64,000 nt of DNA from Dethiothermospora halolimnae. GTDB taxonomy: Bacteria > Bacillota > Clostridia > Tissierellales > VENL01. A model generated the notes under the pieces. The model searched no databases and was not told where the DNA came from. It saw only the letters and a list, made by a program, of their open reading frames with translations. Below, one piece after another: positions 25,696-35,072 of the stretch. The first letter of the stretch is position 1, and each line of letters begins with the position of its first letter. Both the position numbers and the translations under genes were made by a program. Location of the stretch: positions 1 to 64,000 of the forward strand of contig NZ_JBAKFX010000011.1 in NCBI RefSeq assembly GCF_037577855.1, written 5' to 3'.

Positions 25696-28078
25696 ATTCA
25701 TAGTCTTTATTTAAATCAGCATAACTATCTAGCTTCTTTTGTACAAGATAATTAACAGATCCCATTGGATATTCTCCCTTTTCATTTAGTTCCCCTGCAG
25801 GAATCCCTGTCAATATTTCTATACCTTGATCAATAGTTTCTACTGCATATATCGTAAATTTTCCATCTTCAATGGCATTTATTACTTCATCGGATAACAT
25901 CAGGTTATCTATATTTTGATGGGGTATTATTACTCCTTCCCCACCTTTTAATCCTTTTTCTTTACAAACTTTATAGTAACCCTCTATTTTTTCATTTACT
26001 CCACCTATCGGTTGTATCATTCCTTTTTGACTTACAGAACCAGTTACTGCTATTCCTTGTTTTATAGGTATTTCTGACAAACTAGATAACAATGCATAAA
26101 GTTCCGTGCTTGAAGCACTGTCCCCATCTATGCCATCATAGGATTGTTCAAAGGTTATACTGGCGGTTAATGATAATGGGTTCTTCTTTGCATACATACT
26201 TCCCAGATAACCACTTAATATCATTACTCCTTTATCATAGATACTGCCACTTTGTTCAACTTCCCTTTCAATATTAATAATACCATCTTTCCCTACAAAG
26301 GTAGTTACAGTTATTTTGTTGGGTTTACCAAAGGAATATTGACCAGCATCCATTACTGCTAATCCATTTATTTCTCCAATTTTAGAGCCATATGTGTCTA
26401 TAATCAGTGTTTCATTTTTAAATAACTCCTGTAGTTTTTCCTCATATTTATTGTTTCTATTTATCTTTTCGTATATGGCCATATCGATATATTTTTCAGT
26501 AACTATATCTTCTCCGTCATAATCTGCCCATGCATCTGCCTCATATAAAATTTCTACTATTTCATTAAACCTAGAAGTTAGTTTCTTTTGATCCTCTGCC
26601 AATCTTGAACTATATTCTACTACTCTGGCTACTGCTGTTTTATCGAACTCCTTTAAATTTTCTTCTTTACATTGATAGGCTATAAAAGATGCTATCTTTC
26701 TTACATTTTCCTCATTTCTTTTCATTTCCACATCGAAATCTGCCCGTATCTTAAATAACTTTCTAAAATCTTCATCATGACTATATAATAATTGATATGT
26801 GTAATAATCTCCAACAATTATTACTTTTAATTTTATAGGTATGGATTCTGGTTTTATACTCTCAGCCACTACACTACCCTTACTAATATTTTCTATTCTT
26901 GCCTCTTGAGATGTAAGGGCTCTCTTTAGTCCTTCCCAGGCAGCACCGCTTTTTAGGATATCTTTAGCTTGAATTATTAAATATCCTCCATTTGCTTCAT
27001 GTATTAACCCCGGTTTTATTCTTGTATGATCAGTTTTTAAAATTCCCATTTCATTAAAATATTCAATTTTCCCCAGAAGATTATAGTAATTAGGATTAGA
27101 ATCTTTTATCACAGGTGACCCTTGAAGATTTTTATTATCTATAAAAAGATTTACTTTGTATCTATTAAAAAAATCATTTGTTTCAATTTTCTTTTTTACT
27201 ATTTCTGTTATATTTTCTTCATCTTCTTGTTGTAAAAATTTATCAATGTTTTTTATTATATCATCTTCTAATTCATTTAAATATTTTTCAATATCTACAT
27301 TTCTTTTATATTTATCTATTAATGGATCTATATAATAATCTACTGCATTAAAAGCTACCTTCTCTTTTAACTGTTTTAATCTATTTTTTAGTTGTTCTTC
27401 TAAATCTTTTATTTTATTTATTATCTCTACAGTGTCTGCTGATATTTCCCCGGATCTTTTTCTTAAATCATCTATCTCCTCTTCTGTAAGGTTTTCCAGT
27501 TGATTTTCCGTCATAGGTTTGCCATCTTTTAATGGTATACTCACTAGGCCTTTTTCACTTCTTTTAAACATAAAACCATGGTCTACAGATATTTCATTTA
27601 GCTCACTTATTATTTTTTCCATCTTATTGTCATATTGTTTATATATAACGTTCTTTTTATCTTCAAACTCCTTTGACTCAAAAAGTTTAGGAATATCACC
27701 CTTTAGTTTTGAAATAATACTTTCTATCTCTTTTGTGAATTTAAATCCTTTACCTGCTTCTAGTTGTATTGCCTTTGGATTCTCTTTTTTATCAAAATTA
27801 TATACATAACACCAATCCTTTGGCCTTTCTTCCTTATTTGCAAACTCCTTTGCAATGGAATAGGAATAACTATTCCTACCTGTTCCTGTTAATCCCGATA
27901 CATATATATTATAGCCCTTTCTTTTTATTGAAAGTCCAAACTTTAATGCCTTCATCGCCCTATTCTGCCCTATTACTTCCTTATAAGAGTTAATGTCTTT
28001 AGTAGTATTAAAGTTAAAATCTGAAGGATTATATCGGTTTTTTAACTTTTCTACAGGCACTATTCTGTCCTTTAACAT
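25694..28078 (-). CDS. Lon-like ATP-dependent protease with degenerate P-loop (AAA_32/Lon_C type)
   Basis: This protein of 794 residues belongs to the COG1067-type Lon-like proteases (E. coli YcbZ/LonH group). The N-terminal nucleotide-binding region reads SGLTGTGRNS at 61-70, where the Walker lysine is replaced by arginine. A helical insert follows (about 100-300), then the AAA core with SGAAWEGLKRALTSQEARIE, and a C-terminal Lon protease domain. The catalytic dyad is Ser654 (GDSASS) and Lys697 (GGVNEKIEG). The 43-residue spacing equals that of E. coli Lon. The start ATG follows GGAGGTG. Substrates are unknown. It stands alone. Confidence 0.88.
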   Translation of the reverse strand: MLKDRIVPVEKLKNRYNPSDFNFNTTKDINSYKEVIGQNRAMKALKFGLSIKRKGYNIYVSGLTGTGRNSYSYSIAKEFANKEERPKDWCYVYNFDKKENPKAIQLEAGKGFKFTKEIESIISKLKGDIPKLFESKEFEDKKNVIYKQYDNKMEKIISELNEISVDHGFMFKRSEKGLVSIPLKDGKPMTENQLENLTEEEIDDLRKRSGEISADTVEIINKIKDLEEQLKNRLKQLKEKVAFNAVDYYIDPLIDKYKRNVDIEKYLNELEDDIIKNIDKFLQQEDEENITEIVKKKIETNDFFNRYKVNLFIDNKNLQGSPVIKDSNPNYYNLLGKIEYFNEMGILKTDHTRIKPGLIHEANGGYLIIQAKDILKSGAAWEGLKRALTSQEARIENISKGSVVAESIKPESIPIKLKVIIVGDYYTYQLLYSHDEDFRKLFKIRADFDVEMKRNEENVRKIASFIAYQCKEENLKEFDKTAVARVVEYSSRLAEDQKKLTSRFNEIVEILYEADAWADYDGEDIVTEKYIDMAIYEKINRNNKYEEKLQELFKNETLIIDTYGSKIGEINGLAVMDAGQYSFGKPNKITVTTFVGKDGIINIEREVEQSGSIYDKGVMILSGYLGSMYAKKNPLSLTASITFEQSYDGIDGDSASSTELYALLSSLSEIPIKQGIAVTGSVSQKGMIQPIGGVNEKIEGYYKVCKEKGLKGGEGVIIPHQNIDNLMLSDEVINAIEDGKFTIYAVETIDQGIEILTGIPAGELNEKGEYPMGSVNYLVQKKLDSYADLNKDYE

Positions 28079-28490
28079 TTTAACACCTCCAAGTTGTCTA
28101 CATCTGCTACAAAAACTTTACTTATTATTGTTATATTCTATAAAACTAAAAAATTTCCTACTATTATGCGTAAATTCCTAGGAAATTATAATTCTCCAAA
28201 GATAATATGAATAAAGGAAACTTTGTCGCTTCTTTGTTCTGTACAGGGTGCAAAGTGCAGAGAACAGAGATTTGGTGAGCCAATAAATTTATGTAGGACT
28301 TCAATATATTGAAGCCCTTAGGTCTTTTTCTAGAAGACCTATTATACTTTAAAATAATTTTATTATTGTTATATATTGTATGCATTAAAGGGGACTGAAT
28401 ATATTCAGTCCCTACATAGAAAAATATATAGCTTTCACTATGTGAATGTTAATACTTTTGATAATCCCCACATTTGTTGATATTACTTCA
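28079..28490. repeat. Intergenic region with family 3 remnant and a 20-bp palindrome
   Basis: Bases 28205-28272 carry family 3 pieces (AACTTTGTCGCTTCTTTG, GTACAGGGTGCAAAGTGCAG). Bases 28393-28412 are GGACTGAATATATTCAGTCC followed by CTACAT, built like the CATG hairpin but with another core. CTTCAATATATTGAAG and GGTCTTTTTCTAGAAGACC are further short palindromes. No gene is seen. Confidence 0.5.
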
Positions 28491-29747
28491 TTATTTAATA
28501 ATTCCAGCTGCTATTTTAACATTCCTCTGATGTATATCATCTACTTGACCATCCTTGTGCCTTGTACTATTATAAAAATGAAGATCAAAGTGACCATCAG
28601 CTCCATTATCTTTTATATAATCAAAATTAATACCACTTCCATAGTCACCACTTCTCCATGAAGTGTACTCACCTGCTAAGGCTTTATCATTTCCCGCATG
28701 GGGTTTCCCGGCTAAACTTGCAGCAATTCTTCTTCCATCTAACTCTATAATTACAGGTCTTTTCTCCCAATCTAAATTTCCACCCCAGATACTTTTCATT
28801 ACTTCCGTATCATTATATGTTAATGTTTCAACATCTGCATGGTTAGCTCCGGTTGTTCTTTTTAACATAAAAGACTTCCCCGTATAAAAATCTGTAACTT
28901 CCATTTCAGTACCAATTGGAATTAGGTATTGAGACCCTTTCCACCAATCAAGATACTCACCATATTTTTGTCCCAATGTATCCATAATAGGTATATTATA
29001 TACCGGTACCTTAACTTCATCCCCTATATCTAATGAAGTTTTTTCATTTGCATTATTGACTTCTAATATTTTACTTACCGTTACCCCATACTGATTTGCT
29101 ATCTTCCAGAAAGTATCCCCAGATTTTACAGTGTGAATATCATATGTAACTGTCACATTAGGCTGCTTTATATCATCTATTGTAATAGAGTCTTTAGTAT
29201 CATCTATACTGTTAGGAATAATTAGCTTCTGACCAATATATATTGTAGAGTCTTCACTAAGATTATTTGTTTCTAATAAACTAGAAAAGGATACATTGAG
29301 TTTTTCACTTATAATCCAAGGGGTATCATTTTTTTCAACTATATAGTATTTACCCTCATCTAAACTTTCATTATTTTCTATAGCAATTGGTATCTTTAAA
29401 GGTTGTCCAATGCGAATCTCTGAATTTTCATCTAAGTTATTCATTGTCATTAACTCATTTAATGAAACATTGAATTTATTGCTTATTATCCAGAGGGTGT
29501 CCCCAGACTGTACACTATAGCTTTGATAGTCAGGGATTTTAATTTCATCTCCAATATTAAGTACTGTATATTCATCTGCATTATTTATACCCAATAAATC
29601 ATTAATATCAACATTATACTTTTGACTAATTTTCCAATAGGTCTCCCCCGATTGAACACTATGTGTTATTGCGAAACCTGTGGCAGATGTCCCAATAATA
29701 GTAATTGCTAATGCTCCAGTTAATACTTTTTTTATCATTTTCTTCAA
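28491..29747 (-). CDS. Secreted protein with four LysM repeats and a conserved C-terminal domain
   Basis: A signal peptide (VLTGALAITIIGTSATGFA) is followed by four LysM repeats at about 28-72, 75-118, 130-172 and 205-250 (HSVQSGETYWKISQKY, YSVQSGDTLWIISNKF, YIVEKNDTPWIISEKL, HTVKSGDTFWKIANQY). Each ends in an IGDEIKIP-like segment. These bind peptidoglycan. The last 150 residues form a separate domain with HADVETLT, WGGNLDWEKRPV, GHFDLHFYNSTRH and a final HQRNVKIAAG. I know no assigned activity for it. The conserved histidines suggest metal binding, but this is only inference. Confidence 0.85.
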   Translation of the reverse strand: MKKMIKKVLTGALAITIIGTSATGFAITHSVQSGETYWKISQKYNVDINDLLGINNADEYTVLNIGDEIKIPDYQSYSVQSGDTLWIISNKFNVSLNELMTMNNLDENSEIRIGQPLKIPIAIENNESLDEGKYYIVEKNDTPWIISEKLNVSFSSLLETNNLSEDSTIYIGQKLIIPNSIDDTKDSITIDDIKQPNVTVTYDIHTVKSGDTFWKIANQYGVTVSKILEVNNANEKTSLDIGDEVKVPVYNIPIMDTLGQKYGEYLDWWKGSQYLIPIGTEMEVTDFYTGKSFMLKRTTGANHADVETLTYNDTEVMKSIWGGNLDWEKRPVIIELDGRRIAASLAGKPHAGNDKALAGEYTSWRSGDYGSGINFDYIKDNGADGHFDLHFYNSTRHKDGQVDDIHQRNVKIAAGIIK

Positions 29748-29847
29748 GTTTATCCCTCCAATTTTATTACTAAATATATTTCTACATATATTACAAATTC
29801 GTTATATATAAGTTTTTCCCTCTATGTAATAATTGGTCAAAAAACCA

Positions 29848-29873
29848 AAATAACCAGCTAAAGCTGGTTATTT
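29848..29873 (-). terminator. Terminator hairpin overlapping the prcB-like stop codon
   Basis: AAATAACCAGC-TTTA-GCTGGTTATTTT on the minus strand is followed by GGTTTTTTGACC. The stop TAA of the gene lies inside the stem. Confidence 0.75.
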
Positions 29874-30311
29874 GGGTTGATTATATTCTACTTCTAACTT
29901 TATATTCTTAGGCAGTTCTTTAAGATTTGTCTTTACAACTGTATATGGATATGTAATCACTTGAGGTACAACTTCATCGGGCTTAGGGTCTTTGTATTTA
30001 GCATAAACTATTAAACCAAAGTCATCATCTTTACTGACTTTTTCAATCTTATCTATTGTTACAGAATATCCACCGGTGTTTTTTTCTCCCCTTGTAACTA
30101 CTACATAAATATCCTCATTCATCCTACATGCCAATGCCCGTTCTTGCTGTAAATAGTTAGGAAGTGCTTCTTTAAGTTTTTTTGGAATATCATTTTTATC
30201 TACGGCACTAAACTTCACTTGCGCATCACCTTCATTAGAAATTAGTTTTGGAATAAATATAATACAAAGAACTACTATTACTATTATAGCAAGTATCCAA
30301 GGTCTTTTCAC
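29868..30311 (-). CDS. Membrane-anchored protein with PrcB-like C-terminal domain
   Basis: This 147-residue protein has an N-terminal helix (PWILAIIVIVVLCIIFIPKL), which acts as anchor or signal. A domain at about 55-147 carries VVVTRGEKNTGGYSVTIDKI and QVITYPYTVVKTNL. The RGEKxTGGYSV pattern is characteristic of the PrcB C-terminal domain, named for a subunit of a Treponema protease complex. Here no protease is adjacent in operon position, although the LysM protein lies downstream. The start is GTG with AAGGAGG seven bases upstream. Confidence 0.78.
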   Translation of the reverse strand: MKRPWILAIIVIVVLCIIFIPKLISNEGDAQVKFSAVDKNDIPKKLKEALPNYLQQERALACRMNEDIYVVVTRGEKNTGGYSVTIDKIEKVSKDDDFGLIVYAKYKDPKPDEVVPQVITYPYTVVKTNLKELPKNIKLEVEYNQPK

Positions 30312-30401
30312 CCAATCCCCTCCTTGTTTTTGTTAAAACATCATTCTTTTTACTATAATATTCTTTGGATTGTTGTAATATGAGTGAAAAATAAAAAAAC
30401 C

Positions 30402-30523
30402 GTTGGGGGATTACGAATCCCCCACAACAAAATAGTGCAAAGTTCATAGTACAAGGTGCAGGGTAAAAAAAGGACAGGGACTGGATAAATCCAGTCCCTA
30501 CCTTATCTATTCTTTATTCTCTA
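30402..30523. repeat. ATTACG hairpin, family 3 remnant and family 1 tail
   Basis: An ATTACG hairpin (30402-30427) and GTGCAAAGTTCATAGTACAAGG (family 3, about 30433-30462) are followed by GGACTGGATAAATCCAGTCC at 30478-30497. A TATTCTTTATTC tail runs into the transketolase subunit gene, so this tail provides the stop codon of that gene. Confidence 0.55.
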
Positions 30524-31462
30524 TTATTTATTATTTATCTTTTTAGCTTTCTCTACAATAGCATCAGCTGTTATTTGATACTTTTTAAGTAATTCTTCTC
30601 CATTACCCGACTCTCCAAATGTATCATTTACTCCTACCCTTGCCATTGGTACTGGAGAGTTTTCTACTATTACCTCTGCTACTGCACTGCCTAATCCACC
30701 TATTATATTATGTTCCTCAGCAGTCACTATAGCCCCTGTTTCTTTTGCTGCTTTTATAATAATTTCTTTATCTATTGGTTTTATAGTATGTATATCTATA
30801 ACTCTTGCATCTATTCCTTGTTCTTTTAATATTTCACTAGCTTCTATAGCCATACTAACTGTTATACCTGATGCTATTATTGCTACATCGTTACCTTCTT
30901 TTAAAGTTTTCCCCTTTCCAAGTTCAAACTTATAATTGCTTTCATCATATATAACCGGCACCTTACTCCTACCAAGTCTTATATATGCAGGACCTTCATA
31001 TTCTGCCATTTTTATTATAGCAGCTTTAGCTTCAATAGCATCAGCTGGATTTATTACAACCATATTAGGTATTGATCTCATTATACTTATATCCTCTAAA
31101 GCCTGATGAGATGCCCCATCTTCACCTACTGTTAATCCCGCATGGGTAGCTGCTATCTTTACATTTACTTTAGGATAAGCAACCGAATTTCTAATTATTT
31201 CAAAGGCTCTACCTGTTGCGAACATTGCAAATGTACTTGCAAATGGTATCTTACCAGTAGTAGCTAATCCAACAGCAGTTCCTATAAGGTTTTGTTCCGC
31301 TATTCCCACATTAAAAAATCTCTCCGGATATTCTTTACCAAATCCCGCAGTTTTAGTTGATTTAGATAAATCAGCATCCAAAACTACTACATTTTTATTT
31401 TTTTCACCTAATTCCAACAATGCTTGTCCATATGCTTCCCTTGTTGCTACTTTTTTAGTCAT
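30524..31462 (-). CDS. Transketolase, C-terminal subunit
   Basis: This is the pyrimidine-binding and C-terminal half of a split transketolase, which transfers two-carbon units in the non-oxidative pentose phosphate pathway. Family motifs are VVVLDADLSKSTKT, FFNVGIAEQNLIGTAVGLA (with the catalytic Glu), GLTVGEDGASHQALEDI, and a C-terminal domain with TAEEHNIIGGLGSAVAE. Length is 312 residues, normal for the split form. Its start overlaps the stop of the N-terminal subunit by one base (TAATG), so they are translationally coupled. The last codons and stop lie in a family 1 repeat tail. Confidence 0.95.
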   Translation of the reverse strand: MTKKVATREAYGQALLELGEKNKNVVVLDADLSKSTKTAGFGKEYPERFFNVGIAEQNLIGTAVGLATTGKIPFASTFAMFATGRAFEIIRNSVAYPKVNVKIAATHAGLTVGEDGASHQALEDISIMRSIPNMVVINPADAIEAKAAIIKMAEYEGPAYIRLGRSKVPVIYDESNYKFELGKGKTLKEGNDVAIIASGITVSMAIEASEILKEQGIDARVIDIHTIKPIDKEIIIKAAKETGAIVTAEEHNIIGGLGSAVAEVIVENSPVPMARVGVNDTFGESGNGEELLKKYQITADAIVEKAKKINNK

Positions 31463-32283
31463 TATTTGTCACCTCCAAGTTCTGAAAGGGCTATTTTAAA
31501 TTCTTCATCGTTTGGTGCCTTACCATGCCAACCAGCTTCATCTTCCATAAATGAGACCCCTTTACCTTTTATAGTATTAGCTATTATTATTGTTGGCTTA
31601 CCCTTAGTTTCTTTTCCACCATCTATTGCATTAAAGATTTCTTCAAAATTATGTCCATCTATTTTTATAACATTCCATCCAAAGGCTTCAAACTTTTTGT
31701 CTACAGGCTCTACATTTATAACCTCTTCATTTTTCCCATCAATTTGTAATCCATTATGGTCTAAAAATGCTATTAAATTATCAAGTTTATAATGAGCTGA
31801 AAACATTGCAGCTTCCCACACCATACCTTCTTGTATTTCACCATCACCTAATATCGTATAAACTCTATAATCCTTATTGTCTAGTTTGGCAGATAATGCC
31901 ATTCCATTTGATATCGAAAGACCTTGTCCCAAAGAACCTGTTGACATATCAACCCCAGGTGTACCCTTTTTATCGGGATGTCCCTGTAACATTGACCCAG
32001 TCTTTCTTAATTTCATCAGCTCTTCTTTAGGGAAAAATCCTTTTTCAGCCAATGCAGCATATAATACAGGAGCAGCATGACCCTTTGATAAGACAAATCT
32101 ATCCCTCTCTTCCCAATTTGGATCTTTAGGATCTATATTCATCTCTTTAAAAAATAGTGCAGTTACTATCTCAGTAGATGAAAGAGAGCCCCCGGGATGA
32201 CCTGAACCTGATTCATGTAGCATTTTAATAATATCTTGTCTTATAACCTTTGATGTTTCTTTTAACTCATTATAGTTTTTCAT
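31462..32283 (-). CDS. Transketolase, N-terminal subunit
   Basis: This thiamine-diphosphate-binding half has 273 residues. Motifs include MLHESGSGHPGGSLSSTEI and RDRFVLSKGHAAP at the substrate side. The TPP/Mg motif is LGDGEIQEGMVWEAAMFS...NLIAFLDHNG. The start at 32283 (MKNYNELKETSKVI) follows GGAGGAAGATT; a longer frame to 32358 would run into the yitT gene. It forms the complete enzyme with the downstream subunit. It may be read through from the cell-wall genes upstream (gap to yitT 10 bp). Confidence 0.95.
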   Translation of the reverse strand: MKNYNELKETSKVIRQDIIKMLHESGSGHPGGSLSSTEIVTALFFKEMNIDPKDPNWEERDRFVLSKGHAAPVLYAALAEKGFFPKEELMKLRKTGSMLQGHPDKKGTPGVDMSTGSLGQGLSISNGMALSAKLDNKDYRVYTILGDGEIQEGMVWEAAMFSAHYKLDNLIAFLDHNGLQIDGKNEEVINVEPVDKKFEAFGWNVIKIDGHNFEEIFNAIDGGKETKGKPTIIIANTIKGKGVSFMEDEAGWHGKAPNDEEFKIALSELGGDK

Positions 32284-32293
32284 AATCTTCCTC

Positions 32294-33163
32294 CTATTCT
32301 GTTGTAATTTTCTTAAATCCTTCTCCCAAAACTTCATGGGTATCAGTAACCATAACAAAGGCCCTTGGGTCTATTGTATGGACTAATTTTTTAAGTTTAG
32401 TTAACTGGGACCTATTTACTATACATAATAAAACATCCCTTTCCTCGCCGGTATACATACCTTCTCCCTTTAGTACGGTAACTCCTCTATCTATTTCTTC
32501 TAATATAGCTTTTCCCATATTTTGTGGGTCATTTGAAATTATAAAGAAAGCTTTAGCATATCCAAACCCTTCAAGTATAAGATCTATAACCTTAACTAAT
32601 ATATATAGCGCTATTACTGAATATAATCCTGTTTCTATTTTTCTATCGACTATACCAGAAGTTACTACTACACAAAAGTCAATTATCATCATATAGGTTG
32701 CAACGGTTAATCCAGGAAAATATTTATTCAGTATAGCTCCAGCTAAATCAGTTCCCCCTGTTGTTCCTCCAAATTTAAATACTATTCCTAAACCTAGTCC
32801 TATTAATACACCACCAAAGATTGCCGCCAAAAGTAACTCTGTTGTTGCTGCCTTTGCTGGTATAACCCGAATAAAAAGAGATAAAGCAAGGGTAGCATAC
32901 AATGTTTTAGCTCCAAATGATTTCCCTAAAACTATAACACCACCTATAAATAGGGGTATATTTACTACTAGATTGGTTACATCAACAGATATAAGACCAC
33001 CAGTTAACTTTTTTATAACTATTCCAAGACCGGTTACTCCTCCTGGAGCAATAGTGTTTGGGTCAAGGAACATATTTATTGAAATAGCCATAACAACAGT
33101 ACCTATTGTTATACCTACATAGTCTATAAGATATCTATACCACCTTTTATTAACCTTTTCCAT
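32294..33163 (-). CDS. YitT-family membrane protein (DUF161/DUF2179)
   Basis: This protein of about 289 residues has five to six membrane helices (YVGITIGTVVMAISINMFL through IETGLYSVIALYILVKVIDL). Glycine-rich loops include APGGVTGLGIVI and KFGGTTGGTDL. A C-terminal cytoplasmic DUF2179 domain is near 215-285 (VTVLKGEGMYTGEERDVLLCIV). The family is widespread in Firmicutes and its transported substrate, if any, is not established. The start at 33163 follows GAGGAGG; the frame to 33211 has no such site. It sits between tagA and the transketolase genes, close enough for one transcript. Confidence 0.88.
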   Translation of the reverse strand: MEKVNKRWYRYLIDYVGITIGTVVMAISINMFLDPNTIAPGGVTGLGIVIKKLTGGLISVDVTNLVVNIPLFIGGVIVLGKSFGAKTLYATLALSLFIRVIPAKAATTELLLAAIFGGVLIGLGLGIVFKFGGTTGGTDLAGAILNKYFPGLTVATYMMIIDFCVVVTSGIVDRKIETGLYSVIALYILVKVIDLILEGFGYAKAFFIISNDPQNMGKAILEEIDRGVTVLKGEGMYTGEERDVLLCIVNRSQLTKLKKLVHTIDPRAFVMVTDTHEVLGEGFKKITTE

Positions 33164-33197
33164 CTGTATTCCTCCTCTTTTGTTGTCAATATAGTGT

Positions 33198-33965
33198 TTA
33201 TTCAATAACATCCTGTGATGAAAATAGTATTTTAAACATAAATAAAGGCAACACCATTTGCCTTTTAATCCTCTTAGGATCTTTTATTAACCTATAAAAC
33301 CATTCCAAACCAAGTTTTTGATATATATCAGGTGCCCTTTTTACCATTCCTGCCAAGATATCCATTGTTCCTCCATTACCTATTATAACTTTACAATTTA
33401 ATTTATCCTTATTTTCATGTATCCACTTTTCTTGTTTTGGTGCCCCAAGACCTACAAATAACATATGGGCTCCTGATTTATTTATTTCCTCAATAACTTT
33501 CTTTTCTTCATTGTGCCCCGGTTGACTTATATGGGTCCCTTTGAAATATCCATTATGGAAACCTACTATATTTACATTAGGATATTCTTTAATTATATTT
33601 TCTTTTGCCTGTTTAGCTACCCCTTCTTTCCCTCCTAAAAGAAAAACATTATATTTTTCCTTATTAGCCAATTTAAGCATCTCTATAGATAAATCAAAGC
33701 CTGTTACCCTTTCTGGTAATGGTCTCTTTTTTATTTTAGATGCATATATAAGCCCTATTCCATCGGCAATAACTAAATCCCCATCATTTATTATCTTCCT
33801 AAGAAAATTATCATCTTTAGCTGCCATAACTATTTCAGTATTAGGGGTATATATAGCTTTTGGATTATTATCATTTGATTTTAGAAATTCTTTCACTTTA
33901 TTAATGGCTCCGTCTAGAGTAGTTTTATTTATTTTTACACCAAAAATCTTTATATTTTCTTCCAT
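33198..33965 (-). CDS. WecG/TagA/CpsF glycosyltransferase
   Basis: The family adds N-acetylmannosamine (or a related sugar) to GlcNAc-PP-undecaprenol in wall teichoic acid or secondary wall polymer synthesis. The 255-residue protein shows the expected patterns: AIYTPNTEIV with the active-site threonine region, DLVIADGIGLIYASKIKKRP, RVTGFDL, FLLGGKEGVA, FVGLGAPKQEKWI, GNGGTMDILAG and a C-terminal GLEWFYRLIKDPKRIKR. AGGGGG precedes the ATG. It is followed by yitT and preceded by csaB, the genes of a pyruvylated wall polymer. It acts at the inner face of the membrane. Confidence 0.92.
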   Translation of the reverse strand: MEENIKIFGVKINKTTLDGAINKVKEFLKSNDNNPKAIYTPNTEIVMAAKDDNFLRKIINDGDLVIADGIGLIYASKIKKRPLPERVTGFDLSIEMLKLANKEKYNVFLLGGKEGVAKQAKENIIKEYPNVNIVGFHNGYFKGTHISQPGHNEEKKVIEEINKSGAHMLFVGLGAPKQEKWIHENKDKLNCKVIIGNGGTMDILAGMVKRAPDIYQKLGLEWFYRLIKDPKRIKRQMVLPLFMFKILFSSQDVIE

Positions 33966-33986
33966 AATCTTACCCCCTTAAATATT

Positions 33987-35072
33987 CTATTTTTCCAGTA
34001 GTTCTATTGCCTTTTTAGAAGTTAACAGAACTTTCTCTTCTAATTCCTTCTTTTTTTCTGTTAACTTCTCTTTATACTTTTCCCTATTATTTAGCACATC
34101 GCTTATATGCAAACACAAATTTGTAGAATCAATCTCTTCAATAGGTCCATTATTAACTCCCTCAATAGAGTCTAAAAACCCCTTAACCTTTGGATCATAT
34201 TCTATTCCCACCATTGGAACGTTAGAAATAGCTGCAAAGATTAAAGCATGTAATCTAACTCCGACTAATAAGTCAAGTCTACTTATTAAACCTAATACCT
34301 CCTTAGGTGTATAATGTTTCTCTATAACTTCTGGCTGGAATTCACATAACTTTTTGATTTCCAATGAAATTTTCACATCATCGGGATATTTCATTGGAAT
34401 CAAAACAGTCTTTATATTTTCCTTTTCAAAATGATCTATTACTTTTGATATCTCTCTTTTAGTTCTATCATCATTTTTCCAATTTCTTACGGAAAATCCT
34501 ATGATTTTTTTATCTGTATTTAATCCTTCATTAGAAATTATCTCATCTATTCGTTTTTCATTAGTTGGTTTCATAGTGAATGTTGCATCCCCAGTAACTA
34601 AAACATTTTCTGTTATATTTAATCGTTTAAGTTCCTTTTTTGCCTCTTGATCCCTTAGATGTATTAGGTCCACTTTACTAACCAATAATTTTATTAATAA
34701 TTTATTAAACCGTCTATTCACAGGTCCGTATCCACTACAATAAAACATAATTTTCTTACCAAACAGTTTGGCTAGAAAAATTAGGCCTAAGTAGAAAATC
34801 AATGACTTGCTACTGGTAACATCCTGTAAAAGGGAGCCACCTCCAAATATTAATAAATCACAATCTTTCATAGTTTTTATAATACTAAATATCCTCGACC
34901 TACTTATGGCCTTAACATTATAATTTTCTCTAGTAAACTGAGAGTTATATGTTAATACTGAAATATCTGTGTTTGATTTAAACCTTTTTATATTATCTAT
35001 TATAGATGCTAATATTGCTTCATCCCCTACATTATCAAAACCATAGTACCCACATATAAATACCTTATTCAT
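33987..35072 (-). CDS. csaB: Polysaccharide pyruvyl transferase CsaB
   Basis: CsaB adds pyruvate ketal groups to secondary cell-wall polysaccharide; SLH-domain proteins bind to this modification. The 361-residue protein begins VFICGYYGFDNVGDEAILAS, typical of CsaB. It contains FGGGSLLQD, FYCSGYGPV, RDQEAKKEL, GDATF, FSVRNW and GVRLHALIFAAIS. It overlaps the upstream DUF5693 gene by 8 bp and precedes tagA. No SLH-domain protein is visible in the window, so the anchored clients must lie elsewhere. Confidence 0.92.
   Translation of the reverse strand: MNKVFICGYYGFDNVGDEAILASIIDNIKRFKSNTDISVLTYNSQFTRENYNVKAISRSRIFSIIKTMKDCDLLIFGGGSLLQDVTSSKSLIFYLGLIFLAKLFGKKIMFYCSGYGPVNRRFNKLLIKLLVSKVDLIHLRDQEAKKELKRLNITENVLVTGDATFTMKPTNEKRIDEIISNEGLNTDKKIIGFSVRNWKNDDRTKREISKVIDHFEKENIKTVLIPMKYPDDVKISLEIKKLCEFQPEVIEKHYTPKEVLGLISRLDLLVGVRLHALIFAAISNVPMVGIEYDPKVKGFLDSIEGVNNGPIEEIDSTNLCLHISDVLNNREKYKEKLTEKKKELEEKVLLTSKKAIELLEK

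Noticed and set aside
28164..28385. 73-codon frame on the minus strand
   Set aside because: It consists largely of repeat-derived sequence without a ribosome-binding site.
30235..30447. 70-codon frame overlapping the prcB-like gene start
   Set aside because: It covers the prcB-like ribosome-binding site and an ATTACG repeat, and has no coding signature.
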